A stretch of DNA of 64,000 nt from Botryotinia globosa (Eukaryota; Ascomycota; Leotiomycetes; Helotiales; Sclerotiniaceae): NCBI GenBank assembly GCA_014898425.1, contig RCSZ01000011.1:62001-126000 (forward strand). Direction: 5' to 3'. The notes below the pieces were generated by a model. The model saw only the letters and a list, made by a program, of their open reading frames with translations. It did not search any database and was not told the origin of the DNA. Below are positions 38,989 to 51,421 of the stretch, in pieces. How positions within the stretch are numbered: position 1 is the first letter of the stretch; the number at the start of each line of letters is the position of its first letter. Position numbers and translations under genes: made by a program.

Positions 38989-39333
38989 TCCCCTATACCG
39001 CTGAGAATGGGCTCCCTCGCTTAACAGAGTCTTATTGACCAATTAGATTATCAAGATTCCTTGAATTTAACCCAATATTTACATTTATTTTTTGATATAA
39101 AATTCAATCAATATTTTTTCTATATCAAAACTTCTAATATAATAATATATACTAAATCTCAATCTTTTCTTTTTTTTGAAATTATAAAAAATCGATATTT
39201 GAAATCAAGATTTAATAATATAAAAAATATGACTGAAAATCCATTAAAATAGCCATTCTATCCAATAAGGCTTTATTATTCAGGGTATATCGCACGGACC
39301 ACTTTTGGAGCCCATTCTCAGCGGTATAGGGGA
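38989..39333. mobile_element. Nested 345-bp MITE-like element with perfect 27-bp inverted repeats
   Basis: Begins TCCCCTATACCGCTGAGAAT (38989 on), continuing to 39015. The exact reverse complement occupies 39307-39333. TA flanks both sides (38987-38988 and 39334-39335), again the Tc1/mariner-type duplication. Removing the insert and one TA rebuilds a smooth right end for the larger element. The interior is AT-rich, with a meaningless 63-codon frame. This is a non-autonomous miniature element sitting inside the larger one. Its 27-bp ends are perfect, which may mean it arrived later or escaped the decay of its host element. Confidence 0.87.
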
Positions 39334-39338
39334 TATCC

Positions 39339-39364
39339 CAGTCCGGTATAGCCAAGTTTTTCTG
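39339..39364 (-). repeat. Right terminal inverted repeat of the large element
   Basis: Reverse-complement partner of 36989-37014. It ends in TTTTTCTG followed by the TA duplication. Confidence 0.85.
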
Positions 39365-41983
39365 TATATAACACTGCCACCAACTCGTTCGTGTATCGCC
39401 AAATCCTTATATCTCTAACTTATCATGCGGCACGGCAAGTAAGAATAAGACTCATTTCATCATCTCGGTACTCATCCCTTCATCCTTTATTTCATTTAAG
39501 TTGACAGCCCGCCCCCAAGATCTTTGAATTCAAACCCTTCAGCAACGTTCCTCGTTCCTAATAATTCACCACACCCTCTTCTTTTCTTCCCCTGTCTCGT
39601 TCAATTCCAAATTCATCGCGCACTGCATTTCATCCAGGCTCAATTTACCAATCCGTCGGTTCGATCCATTAAGTATGTTCTATCCAGTGAATGAAGCTAC
39701 TTAAAGTAAAGGATGCAGTAGTGCAAGCGTTGTTCTCCACACACACAAGTAATCGTACCTGGAAGATAGTTCTCCACACCACCCTCGGGAAATGGATTGG
39801 TACTAAGTCTCTCCTATTCGCATGATTTCTAGTTCCGGAAATCCATCTTTCATTCCTTTGGTGTGTTGAGATATGAAAATGTGATTCAATACTATACATT
39901 TAAACATGGCAACATTCCATCGAAATTATAGATCTAAAGTAGAAATTTATATCTCGATCCTCTTCTGGTTCTCATTTGCTCCTCCATCTTATTTTCATCT
40001 CCCGTGACACAAGTCCGGCATCTATCTTCCAGCCATTACAACATAGGATGATCCTGAGTAGATCATGCGTGGTTTCATGTCTTGCCGTTGCGAAAGTAAG
40101 GGGTGCGTGCTTGTTTGTATCATAGAATGCGACGGTGAGACATCAAAGTCTAAACACTATTCCTCTCGTATACCAGTGTTCAAGTGTTCGAGAAGAGATC
40201 TCGTTGTCGAGATATCGCTCAACGAGTAAGTCTACTTGCCATTCCGAATTCACATTTGTACTATCTCGAGATTTGAGGGGATCAATTTCAATTATAACCA
40301 CCTAGAATAAAGAGAAGGCTGCTACCTCGATACTGATACATGAGAATTAAGAGATGTAAGAGAATGGCGCAAGAAGACTACGTAGCTAGATACTAAGCAA
40401 TTAAAACACAGTATGAAATGGCCATGTTACATGGCATTTCCTAATAGTGAAATACCTACTTCGTGGCTTGCAGCCCGAGAAGATTACTCAAGACTCCAAC
40501 ATTGAATGCATTTAACAGTAAGATAGCATGTAGATCATACATAATTTGCGTGTCGAACGGATTCCTTTCCTGTATCTAGAGAATTCTTCAAACTGTTCCA
40601 TCAGCATCCACCACTTCAGAACTATGGCATCACATTTCTTTACTCGCAAACACAAGCCAATATACATATATATATATACACCTAGAATCAAATAATAATA
40701 ACCAACTTGATATCGAAGATCTGAAAGCCTGCTCAATGTATCAAACTAGAGCGAAGCGAAAAAGCCTCCACGGTAGTGACCTAGCGGAGCGTCACTTCAA
40801 TTTTGAGAAGTCGATCTCTTGCTTTGATGTGTAGGACTGAAAGCGAGATTTTCAACTTCTATTCTTTTGTGATGGTTGTTAGAGATCGGATGTGAGAAGT
40901 GGTTGCTAGCTAAATAGGGGAGCGGATCAACAGCTGTGTTTTTATGTGTACAATACCTGTTCAGCTATTAGGTCTAGCTCATACGTGTTGATATTACTAT
41001 CTCTTGATATCTCCTGCTACTATCAGTAGAACAGTGGAGTGACACGATGAGTCTTGATTTCAACACTTTAGGTACACAGCTTCTCATAATAACCTTCACG
41101 TGAAAGACTTTGGCAACACCAAATATCATCAACCCAAGTAATAATACCACATGTATTTCACGAATTCAAAGCACAAGATAGAAAAAGTGAATTCAAGTTT
41201 TGAAAGTAGAATTTGATTCATTCCAATCAAGAGATCATAGTGATCTACAACTAAACTAACATCCCCAATGCACTGACAGCTTAAGCGAATGCCTAACGAC
41301 TTCCCCCTCCTTTCGTATCCTTCGACTTTCCCTGGGGTATATTCATCATCAATCATCAAGAAACAAAAGAAATCCATCTTATCCATGCGTTCCACATCAT
41401 TCCAAGAATGTACACACGTGCCGTCCCAAAATCAGAATCCATCCAAGCCAGTCCTGTCGACAATCCCATGCCATATCTGTTTCACAAGCAAATCCAATGC
41501 ATGCCTGAGGTGTCTGATTTCACCATCATCGCTATGCGCCCTATCCCTGATTCCATCATCGATCTTCCCGGCGAAGAGATGCCCTATCCTATCCCATGCT
41601 ACCCTATCCATGCATATTTGCCATGTCCCAAGCGAAACCCATCAGGGTATCGTATCCCATTCCATTATATCTCCTATCCAACCTCCAGTGCATCCGAATC
41701 CCGACAGTCGTTTGAGTTGTCGAGATAAGCAGTGCGCAAGTTGTAGCTTGGTGGTGATGTCATGGAGTTGCCTCTATCATTCCTTCTATAATCTGTTCGT
41801 TTCGAAAGTCGCCTGTTGAAACTGATGATATCTATCTAGTGTATCTATCTATTGGGTATAAAGTATTCTGATCTATTCATACTGGTTAGTTACTGTATTC
41901 ATAACTCTTGATATCAAGGGTTGGTAGATGGGGAACGTACCAAAAAAGAGATCCTATCCTAAGAACATATTCAAACAAGTTTT
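39365..41983. other. Gene-poor region right of the transposon
   Basis: No supportable gene. A plus-strand frame at 41289-41819 (176 codons) is rich in Ser, Pro, Cys and His with no family likeness, and may be chance. Short AT dinucleotide runs occur near 40665-40680. Confidence 0.45.
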
Positions 41984-42487
41984 TCATTCACCAACCTCGG
42001 AGATGGGTGTCATGTGTTTGCTTGAGTGTGCACCAGAGCTGTGTCTCGACTTTCTGGAAGAAGATCCATGCTTCTTCTTGGTCTTCTCAGCTGCCTTTTC
42101 TCTCTTCTTTGCCTTCTCAGCAGCGTGTTGTGCGATTAACTCTCTCATGAGTGCTGCATTGTCGACGACTACGTATTGAGGTTCGCACATTGATCCAGAT
42201 GGGGAACGAACATTGGGTGTGGCGAGTGGTGAACAGTCTTCTTCTTCAAAGACAGAAGGGTAGAGTCCACATGAGAGTTCTTCGTCGGAGAATGCAGAGG
42301 AGGTGTACGAGTAGTTTTGGGTTTGGGCATCGATGGAATCGCTCGAGTTCATGGAGGAGCGTCGAGGCCAGGATGGGTAGGCACATGAAGGAGACTGTGG
42401 ACGCGAGCTGGAGGAGGAGGGAATTTCCATCGCGGAGGAGGTGCTGTAGCTTGTTGAGGGTGGAGATGGTGTGTATGAGAAATACAT
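41984..42487 (-). CDS. Small serine-rich protein of unknown function
   Basis: A single open frame of 167 residues from an ATG at 42487. The N-terminal half is Ser/Pro/Tyr-rich, with the motif SCAYPSWPRRSSM near residues 33-45. The middle is acidic (FSDEELSCGLYPSVFEEED). Residues about 105-145 form a charged Ala/Lys/Glu helix (ELIAQHAAEKAKKREKAAEK), followed by a basic Ser/His-rich tail ending ISEVGE. I think short proteins with this CAYPSWPRRSS motif are conserved in filamentous ascomycetes, but I cannot name a function. The clear ATG, lack of need for introns and ordered composition argue for a real gene. Confidence 0.72.
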   Translation of the reverse strand: MYFSYTPSPPSTSYSTSSAMEIPSSSSSRPQSPSCAYPSWPRRSSMNSSDSIDAQTQNYSYTSSAFSDEELSCGLYPSVFEEEDCSPLATPNVRSPSGSMCEPQYVVVDNAALMRELIAQHAAEKAKKREKAAEKTKKKHGSSSRKSRHSSGAHSSKHMTPISEVGE

Positions 42488-45400
42488 GTTGAGTTGTTTG
42501 TATTTGTATTTACGTGTCCGTATATTTGTATGTATTTGAATAATTTCTATCGTTTCAGAGTTAAGTCTGAAGTGTCAAGAAAATCCGGGGTCGGTTCGAG
42601 ATATAAATATGAATCACTCTAAGTATTCCACACGGAAATATTCCTTAGATATTCTCAGACCGAGTCAGTTCGGAGCCTAAACACCTGAAAGCCCGTTCGT
42701 AATTTGCACCAAAGGAATCTCGGTATCGAGTTACACTGTTGGAGTGCAATGACTCGTTTTAGAAGTGTAACGATAAGTCTAGCGTCAGCCCTGCAGAGTA
42801 CCGTATCGATATGCGATAATGAATGTCAAAGTCGTAGCAAATTCGCCAGCTCGGTAGTTTACTCAGCCCCAGTATTTATAAGGAGGGATGATGGATCGAA
42901 CGGGCAAACTCCGCTTATATATAAATATAGTCCGGAGTATCTCGGGGTCTGGAGAAATAGGCTTGAGGGATGATAAACGTGGGAGTAGATGGTAATCGAG
43001 GGATGATGAGTGAGCTTCGGATGTAACGATATGAGATTTGATGAGGTCAGAATGAGTAAGTAGTTGTTAATGTTGGTAGTGGAGGTGTTGAAGATTGTAT
43101 TCTGAAAATAGTTGGTTTGAGGGAGGCGGATATCAGCTAGTAATATAACTTTTTGAATCTGGATTCGAGAATGATGATGATGATGATGGATGAAACGAGA
43201 ATTCCGTTGTGATATTAATATCAAATTTTGTTTGTTCGTTTTGTTTTTTTGTTGTGTATGCAGGATTTAGCTCAGGTAGGTTTGCTTTATTCCTTTCCGT
43301 TGTGCTGTGGTGCATGTGTTGGGATACGTCGAAAATAAATAATAATTATATGTAGGTACCAAAGTACAGCGTAGCGTTACTATATAAAATTATATGTAGT
43401 CAAACACGAAAAATAAATATGTACGTCCTTTGGAATGAATCATATATGATAGACCCCTCTCGGAAGCAGGCCTGAGTCGCGAACGAACAATTTACTTGCA
43501 TTTGGGGAGCGGTGGGCTGCCATGCTTTCATTCCAATCCTTGTATACTTTTTTACAACACTTACGCATAATTTTTGCAACATGGAGAAAAATTGGAAGAA
43601 ACCTAGTTCCCCACGCGCGGTGTAGGGGCAAAATGGATCTGTGGCTTTTAGTAATTCCGGAAGGCAGAAACACGTTGCAACGAGCAAGGAGATTACCTGT
43701 TTAGTTCGCCAGTGTCATGTATAATGTATTCTTCCCGTCTGAAAATAAGAGTTTTCAAGGCGGTGACTGAGAAATGATGGGTGGACGGGGCACGACTGGG
43801 CTGGGCTACTGACTCTGACAATTTTATGGACATGGACCGACGGGGACGGGGAGATATGCAATGGGGAATTAGATTGAGCCTTAGCAGTATATCCATAATT
43901 TTGCCGGTTTTGTTGGTGCGCAGTGCGCACACATGTTCGGTTCGCCTTACCAGGTGTATAAGATTACTGTGATAATTATGGCTACTGATCACAGATCACG
44001 AACTAGAAACTCGATGGAAGGAAGCATGTGCGCGGGGCATACGAAGGAAGAAACTTCAAGAAAGGGCCTTTTGGTGGGCACTATGGGGCATTTCATGGGC
44101 ATTCTCATTACCAATTTACCATGTATATGGCAAAAGAACAAAAAGCAAGGGAACATATCAAAATGGATGCGGACTAGAACTTTGGCCATGAGTTTGGGCA
44201 ACGAGAAGCCCAAACTAAAACCACGGAGTAATAATTGAAAGTTTGAAAGTTTGAGAGTTTGAAACATTTTAAATTTTTCCTTATTCATGTTACGAACTAA
44301 ACTACAAGAGTACTTTATTCTTATGGTACCGTAGTACTCAACGGGGCCTTTATTGTTGAGGGCACAGATATATCCACCAACCATTCTCGCTTCTCAGACC
44401 TACCCCTTCATCATGAATATTTCCATCACGTATCGTCTAGACAAGAATATATAACCCAATCGGTGATAATCAACTGGGTCTTACTTCAGAGTTTTAATTG
44501 ACCTGACCGCCAAATCCTCCTACCGGAACAAAAAGTGAATAATTTGCCTAGATCGTTCATCTCCATTCGGTCAACAGTTCAGAGGTAACACGGTGAAGCA
44601 ATTCAGTGTAGCTACCCCACGCCAAAGAGTACAAGACCTATCGGAAGTGCTCTATTCGTCTTGCTCGCGTCAAGCAACGTCTTTCACCGCTCTGTTTTTC
44701 ATTGATCTACCTTGCATAAAACTTTGATTACCGTTCACAAATTCCTTTTCCGTATCTTTACTGCAACCTTATTTCTCGAATCTGCGGTTTCGGTCCGCCA
44801 GCCTTCTGCTTTAGTATTCGAGTAATGATAGTGTTGATAGTGGTGATATGCATCGATAGATGACTATTTTCGTTGATCGTGGATTTTCAGGGTCTTGGGG
44901 TTCAATATTTGACGTGACAGTTCAAAGCCGGAGAATCATATTCCAGCTGACTTGGGGCTAAGATCCGTCAAGAACTGACAAGACTCAAAATACAACTCAA
45001 AGCATGGATGCCGTCAACGCTTTCAGCATGAAATCTCAACTCAAGCCGGAAACAAGGTAAATGAAGCCGGTAAGATTCGCATTCATTATCTTTCCTGCAC
45101 TTTCCCATTTTCACATATCACCCGGGTTCCCGTCTCAACTCCTCAATATCCTCGTTTCGTCTCTTTCATCATACATATGCCAGATACCGTAGGGTGCTCG
45201 GTGCCTCGCCTCCGCAAATTGAACGGTCCGGCCGGTTACGGGTGTGTGCTTTGACGAGTGCGAACGAGCGTCTTTTTTCTTTCTTTCCTTTTTTCCTTTT
45301 TGCTACGTTTTAAATATGACTCGTATTTTAGCAGATATACCCCTACTTTGATAGCATCAAATATCTTTGATACACAGATCTTGATTTCAAGTTTTGCCTC

Positions 45401-48400
45401 GTCGGAAGCTTTTCGGGGAATTGTCAAGTCTGAAGGATTAGATTTTTTTCTCGTTCCGCGATGCATTCCCTGATTTTGGTCTAAGTTTTAAGGGTCCATA
45501 CGCACATTGGCCAGAAAACGGTCGGATCAAGGAATAGTATGAATCTATGTACAATAAGCTTGGTTTGATATGCGTAGAGGTCTGCTGGCTGAATCAAAAG
45601 AAAACAACACATGCCTTTGAATATGTCGTTTCAGATTCGTTTAAGGAGTCTTCCCCCATATCTACCCCGTATATCGCGGGGCCAGAACAGATCAACCACA
45701 CGAAAGCAGATCTTGTGATAATCTTTGACCTCGAGACTCGAGTCTATTTGTTTCATTCCTCTGCTCTCGAGTCCTGAGCAAGCCCGAGTTCAAGTCCCAT
45801 CACCACTGGAAACACATGTGTACTAATGTATGTATGTTATGTAAGTACCAAGATCTTACCTAGGTTTACCCGATGATGTGAATGTGATCTGCCGCGCCAA
45901 TGACGGAAGGGAAGGATAGGAAGGATAGGAAAGATAGGAAGGATAACGAGGATAACGAGGATAACGAGGATAACGAGGATAACAACGATAAGAGGTCAAG
46001 GAGGTGGATAAGAAACGGATAAGGATTCATCAGCTCGAGTCAGCTTAGCATAACCTCCACATTTCTCCGCTTCATCTATTCTATCCACTTCTTCTAGAAC
46101 AAATTTCCAACTTTTGGAAGTATGACATTTCGTAAAGAAACCCCACGAACAAGAAACCCGCGATAAAACTCAGGTCTTCCCTATCGAATCCTTCTTCCAA
46201 GCTTGGAATGTAGAATGAAGTCAAAAAAACTCAAAACCTTGTATTACAATACCGAAATGCTCCCGAAGACGAATACCTCCTGCTCCTTTGCTACGAGTAG
46301 GCGAGTCGGCGAGTTGGCGAGCTGGAAGACAGAAATAGGAGGGCGTACAACACATTACAGTTCTGCCTAGTAAACTAATAATAATCATTTCTCAATTTCA
46401 TCAATCAGCAAATCGCATACATGGCTTTTACGAGAATTGCCCCTCGTAGGATTTATACCGTGTGAAGTCATCAGCGCCCAAGAACCAAATGCAACGTTGT
46501 TAACTTGATGCTGAGTCGATGTCGGGTTGATAAGAGACGGTGAAGAAAAAGCTTGGGATTATTTCTAATACTCGTATGTGTGAATGGAATGGATGGTGGG
46601 AGTTTGGGTTATCGAATTTTCTTATTCGTCGGCGATGTACCGAGTAGGAATTCTGGGGTTACATGTCATGATGTTACATATCGATGGGATAGGTGAAATT
46701 CTAACATGTGCGAGATGAGTGAGCGGTTTTGATGTGATGGGGAGTTTTAGGGTGATCTATGGGTGATCTATGGGAATATGTGAATAAAATGATTGGTTCG
46801 TATGGTTGGATCTCATCTCATCTTATCTAAAGCCCTATCACATATGTATTGGACTCCATCACTGTCCCATCGCCCGCTTGGTCTCACGAGTCACGAATAG
46901 TACGTTGTTATCCTGTCGCTATCACAATGATAGGTTTCCAAGGTTCGAATCAGAATTCCCAAATTCCCCAGTTGCCATCACACATTCCGGAGCGTCTATT
47001 CCACTCCGTCTAAAGATTGCCTAGGTAAGGCAAACTGGGGTTGTACAACTAATCGTCATCTCATCTCACCACCATCACCAGTCCTCAATATCCAATACTA
47101 TGTATGTATCATGATACTTGTGACATCTTCACCTGTCACCTCTGGGTTGACACATCTGGCACACCTCCATCAAACAAACTCCGTGTGGCTAAGCTTAATA
47201 ACCTACAGACTGTAAAGACAACTAATGACTCACATTCATATCACACAACACAACGGATGAATTTGTTTCGCCAAATATGAATTCGTCAACGTCGGCGAGT
47301 TAACCTTGACTCCCACAACATCAACGTGTGTGATTACCACAAAATCACAACGTCTGGGTTGGGTTTGGAACGTTGAGGCATGAGGCATGAGGCAATTTCA
47401 AATTGGAATTCAAATTCAAATCAGAAGATATCTATCTACACGAGTAATGACCTCAACTATCCTCGCCGAGAGAGTGTTCGCGAATGTTGTAGCTTAACAG
47501 GCGTAATGTAGCGAAACCACACTTACTATCATCTTCTCAAACCCTAACCCACAAATCAAAACAATCTATTTTGAGTATAATAGTTGAATGAGCGAATTCC
47601 ATTCCTGTGGTGTATGAATAATTTATTAATATGTTGTACCAATGTAATAAATTGAATTTCAGTCAGCTTTTTTTTTACCCCTCTACTCCACTCTTCCCTC
47701 CCTGCACGAATTCTGCCATTTTTTTATCTACTGTTTTTTTTTTATCTATTGCTGTTTTTTCTTATCCACTTGCATTGCAACCTATTCCTTCCTCCCCGAC
47801 CTCATATTTTCAAGTTGTTCGGACGAAATTTCTTAGTCTCGACCCTTCATACATAAAACCTGCATCGAAGTATTATTCAGAAGTGTTCGTAACATGAATA
47901 GTACTTCGTTCATGCGCTTTTATTGTCTAGATACCAAGGAAAATAGTAAAATCACAAGCTCTCTCCTACAAAAATACAAGTAGACTGGGCAAAATTGAGC
48001 CGCGTTGGGCTTCTCTACATAAGTAGTGTGTTTTGAGAAGTAAGCTTTTGGAACTACTGCAAGATATGTTGTACATCCAGCCTTTCATCCCACTAATCTA
48101 TCATCTTCTCACTGCCTTGAATGAAACTTTTGTGCTTTTTTTTCTGCCGTTTGGTAAGAGGAATGAGGGGCATGTATCATGTCGTAGCTACCTACCTTCC
48201 AGTACCAGCTTATACATTATTCCCGTGGGTGTGAGCGACAAAGTTGTTATCCACTCTGGAGTCTGAGAGGTATATGTACAATATATGTACAGTATCACGC
48301 GCTGCCCCTCCAAGCAACTCCACAATGTACCGACCACCTTCCAAGCTTGCACAAATTTATCAAAAGAACCCCTCTCCTGTTTGAGAGAACTACCTAATCT

Positions 48401-51400
48401 CCACATGCTTCTCGAAGCTGACTGTTGAGGACCCAGCAGGAGCGGGCAGACAGGCGAAAATTTTTCTTCTTTGCATATTCATATCAAGTACTTGGAAGTT
48501 GAAGTTTGATCATGTATGTATGTGTGTAGATATGTTCTCGAGCCAAGCTGCGAGTATTGTAGACTAGTATTGTGTATAGAGTACTAGTGATCCACAGTGT
48601 GGATACCTTGAGTGCAGGAACTAGGCCCTTCGTACATTTATGTTTCACCATGGATGCGAACTATTTGGAGAGGTAACTTTAACCTTAGTTTTGGTTACTT
48701 GGGAGGAATGCCGTGTGCCAATTTCTTCCCGCGTAAGAGTACATAATACATACATGTATTTAGGCGATGTGTGAATATGCACATGTCATAGGTACATACT
48801 TCTTCGGAGTTTGTACTGTACGTTAAAGTACATACATGAATATTGTCCCGAGAGTGTGAAAGCTCCTAAAGTTGCTGTTGGGTAAGTAATGAATGAAGAG
48901 GTATTGTACAAGGTGAGGGGCTATGCTGTTTTGCGGATTTTAAGGAAGGCCTAGGGTGTGACTCTTTGGGTGCAGAGGATGGAAGAGAAACATCTGAGAA
49001 AGTTTGCATGCTGAGCTGAATGTGTTGATGGGTGGTTGGTAGGCAGAGGAAAGCTAGGAGGTAGGACTGCTGCTAGATGCTCTAAGTTGTACGCTACAAT
49101 CTATTGTAAATGTCGAAATCCAACGCATGTAGCGTAAGTTAAAGATTCAACCTCTCTTCTCATAGCTATCATCAAAATTCATGACTCGATACAATAATGA
49201 TCACCATCGAAGGAGTGAGTACACGACTTCTAGCCTTCCAAAGATCTTCCAGTTTCACGTCCAGAGGCCATCCATTCTAGCTAATCCAATCTCCCCTAAA
49301 AGAGGCAAGCTTCTGTCCAGTGATCAATTCTCGCCACCCCCATCATGATCGCCATGCTCACACTGATCTTGCTCCCCATCATCTTCATCCGCACCCTACA
49401 GAATTGAAGAATAGTACGAAAAGGTTACAAACGGATATTTCTGGACCTACACTGCATCTTCTCTCTCTTGTATACATGAATTCCTCAACTCCACTCCACT
49501 ATACTATTCCACTGCGTGCTGCATGCACCGCGCATTCGCATTTGTATTCGAGTCACCAGGTAAACACAGAGTACAGTAGGTATTCCCTCCGAGCGAGTCC
49601 CACGAGTATTTGCCCGCAAAATACCCATCTGCTTACTTTATGTAATGTACATATGTGAGGTTGACGAATTGGAATGCGAAGTATTGCAAGTAGGTACAAC
49701 GAGACTAGGAGTTTACGAGTATCGTAAGTACATGCTACATAAACATCCTTCGTTTCTGCCCGTACGTTTCGTCATTCACGACATGTGTATCACGGCATGT
49801 TACGGGATGTGTACTACATATTATATAGTGTATAGTGTGTAGTATGTATGTAGTATACTCATTCTCTCATCTCTATAGCGGGAGGAAAAGTATCGAAAGA
49901 AGGAGAAAGGAGGACGTGCGCAATGCATTACTTTTGCATGTCTGCATTGCATGTCGGGTTGTGTGTGTATTTGTACGAGACAAAGATGTACTGGGGTAGG
50001 TAGAAAATATTCAATGTAGTGGATAGGGAGGGGATATGGCAGAATGGCAGAAAATATATGTTTCATGCGGGTGTAGGGTTTAGTGTTTAGGGTCTGAAAT
50101 TAGATCTGATGTTTGAGGATCAGAACAAAAATTTATGAGTAAGTGAATATGTAATCTTGAAATGATATCACTGTGTGAGCAAGGAATCAGAGGGTTAGGG
50201 TTTAATGGAGGGGTTTTGACGAGGTAGAGCGACGGAAAGGAGGGGAAGTCATGATTGTCATTTTGTGGTCTGGTTCTTCTATCACTCATATTGCAGTTTA
50301 GCCCTTCAACTTTGATATCGCCTTGTCATATAATATCTATACTCATATTCACGCATGGAAAAAGAGGTTTGGGTTATATTCTAGCAAACTGGTTATCATT
50401 CGGAGATTCAGATATCTCTTACCCTCTCACCGTTCACTTCGCATATCGCCAGCTATACCCCTCCAGTTCCTGTTCATTCTCCATTCCACTTTTGTATCTT
50501 TTCCTTATTTTGTTCATTTCAAAATACCCAGTACTCGGGTTATTCCAACAAATAGACTATTGTTATAAATCTATTTTCGGAGGTACTCTCAACAAATCAA
50601 CGAACTAGTCGATGCTATCTACATACATGCATCGACCATCCTCCAAATCCACATTGCACCACCAACTTTCAAGTTCTACTTCCAATCCCCTCCAGCCGCA
50701 TGAGTAACCCCCAATTTTCAATTTCCAACTTCTACCCTCCACCTTCCAGGTAAATTCCTATCCTCCCCATCTCTATTCCCACTCCCTCCATCCCAACTTC
50801 AATCTCCAATCCATCCTAATCCCTCCCTCTCCCACTCATCCCCATCTCCACACGCACAAGCACAGCACTGCCCAGAAGATACATACGCATTGCCGTTACG
50901 AAATCTCCCGAGCTCAGTCCTTGAGCATGCATATACTCCATAAAATCCGGTATTTTCCTCTCACCCTCACCTCTCACCTCTCACTTCTTACCTATCCACC
51001 ACTCAGCAGACCATGCACGCAATGTAACGATCCAAGATCTGACAATCCCGCGATCCCACAATTTTGAATTTCTCAGAAATACAGCACGAGATAGGATCAA
51101 GTAAGAAAGATAATAATTATTCCTCCTATCGGTTGAACTTAGGTAGATGTAACGAAGTATTGTCAGAGTGGAGGCGGAGTGGAGTGGAGTTTCCACAATA
51201 TATGCGGGGAGATTAAAGATATATTTTGAAGAACTTGGATTTGGAAGGAGGTTAATCCAGCAGCTTGGCGGGCAAGCAAATAAGAAATCAAGCAGGGAAG
51301 TGAATAAATGTTTGATAATATTTTGATTGGTTGATAGTATATTCTGAAAATGAAGTCGAATAGCAAGATCTACTAGCCTTCTTGGGGTATGGGCAGAAAG

Positions 51401-51421
51401 TCCATTTAGAGAACTCAATTT
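42488..51421. other. Long region without recognisable genes
   Basis: Nearly 9 kb without a supportable coding gene. All open frames are short, overlap on both strands and lack family features. The part next to 42487 must hold the promoter of the serine-rich gene, and the part next to 51422 the TRM2 3' UTR. Simple repeats occur at 43178-43189 (GAT run) and 45908-45985. I saw no tRNA-like cloverleaf by eye. Confidence 0.45.
45908..45985 (+). repeat. Minisatellite of GGATAGGAA / GAGGATAAC units
   Basis: GGATAGGAA-type units change into four perfect copies of the 9-mer GAGGATAAC, followed by the variant AACGATAAG. A purine-rich minisatellite with a repeat-type switch in the middle. Confidence 0.85.

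Larger units (their letters stand above)
36989..39364. mobile_element. AT-rich Tc1/mariner-type DNA transposon, degraded
   Basis: The ends form a terminal inverted repeat of about 26 bases. The left end (36989-37014) starts CAGAAGAACTTGGTTATACC. The right end, read on the minus strand from 39364, starts CAGAAAAACTTGGCTATACC, and both continue GGACTG. The mismatches in this stretch are transitions. A TA dinucleotide lies directly outside each end (36987-36988 and 39365-39366), the target duplication typical of Tc1/mariner elements. The interior (about 37,080-38,960) is extremely AT-rich and has no long frame, as expected after repeat-induced point mutation. Without the nested insertion the element is about 2.03 kb, near the size of fungal Fot1/pogo or mariner elements. 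No transposase is readable, so the subfamily is open. Confidence 0.85.

Noticed and set aside
39061..39252. 63-codon frame inside the nested element
   Set aside because: Phe/Ile/Asn/Lys-rich translation of AT-rich DNA with no sign of a transposase.
41289..41819. 176-codon plus-strand frame
   Set aside because: Composition of Ser, Pro, Cys and His tracts from a CATCC-rich sequence; overlapping frames are equally open. Likely chance.
45750..45810. GTTCAAGTCCC sequence resembling a tRNA B box
   Set aside because: No matching A box or cloverleaf stems around it.
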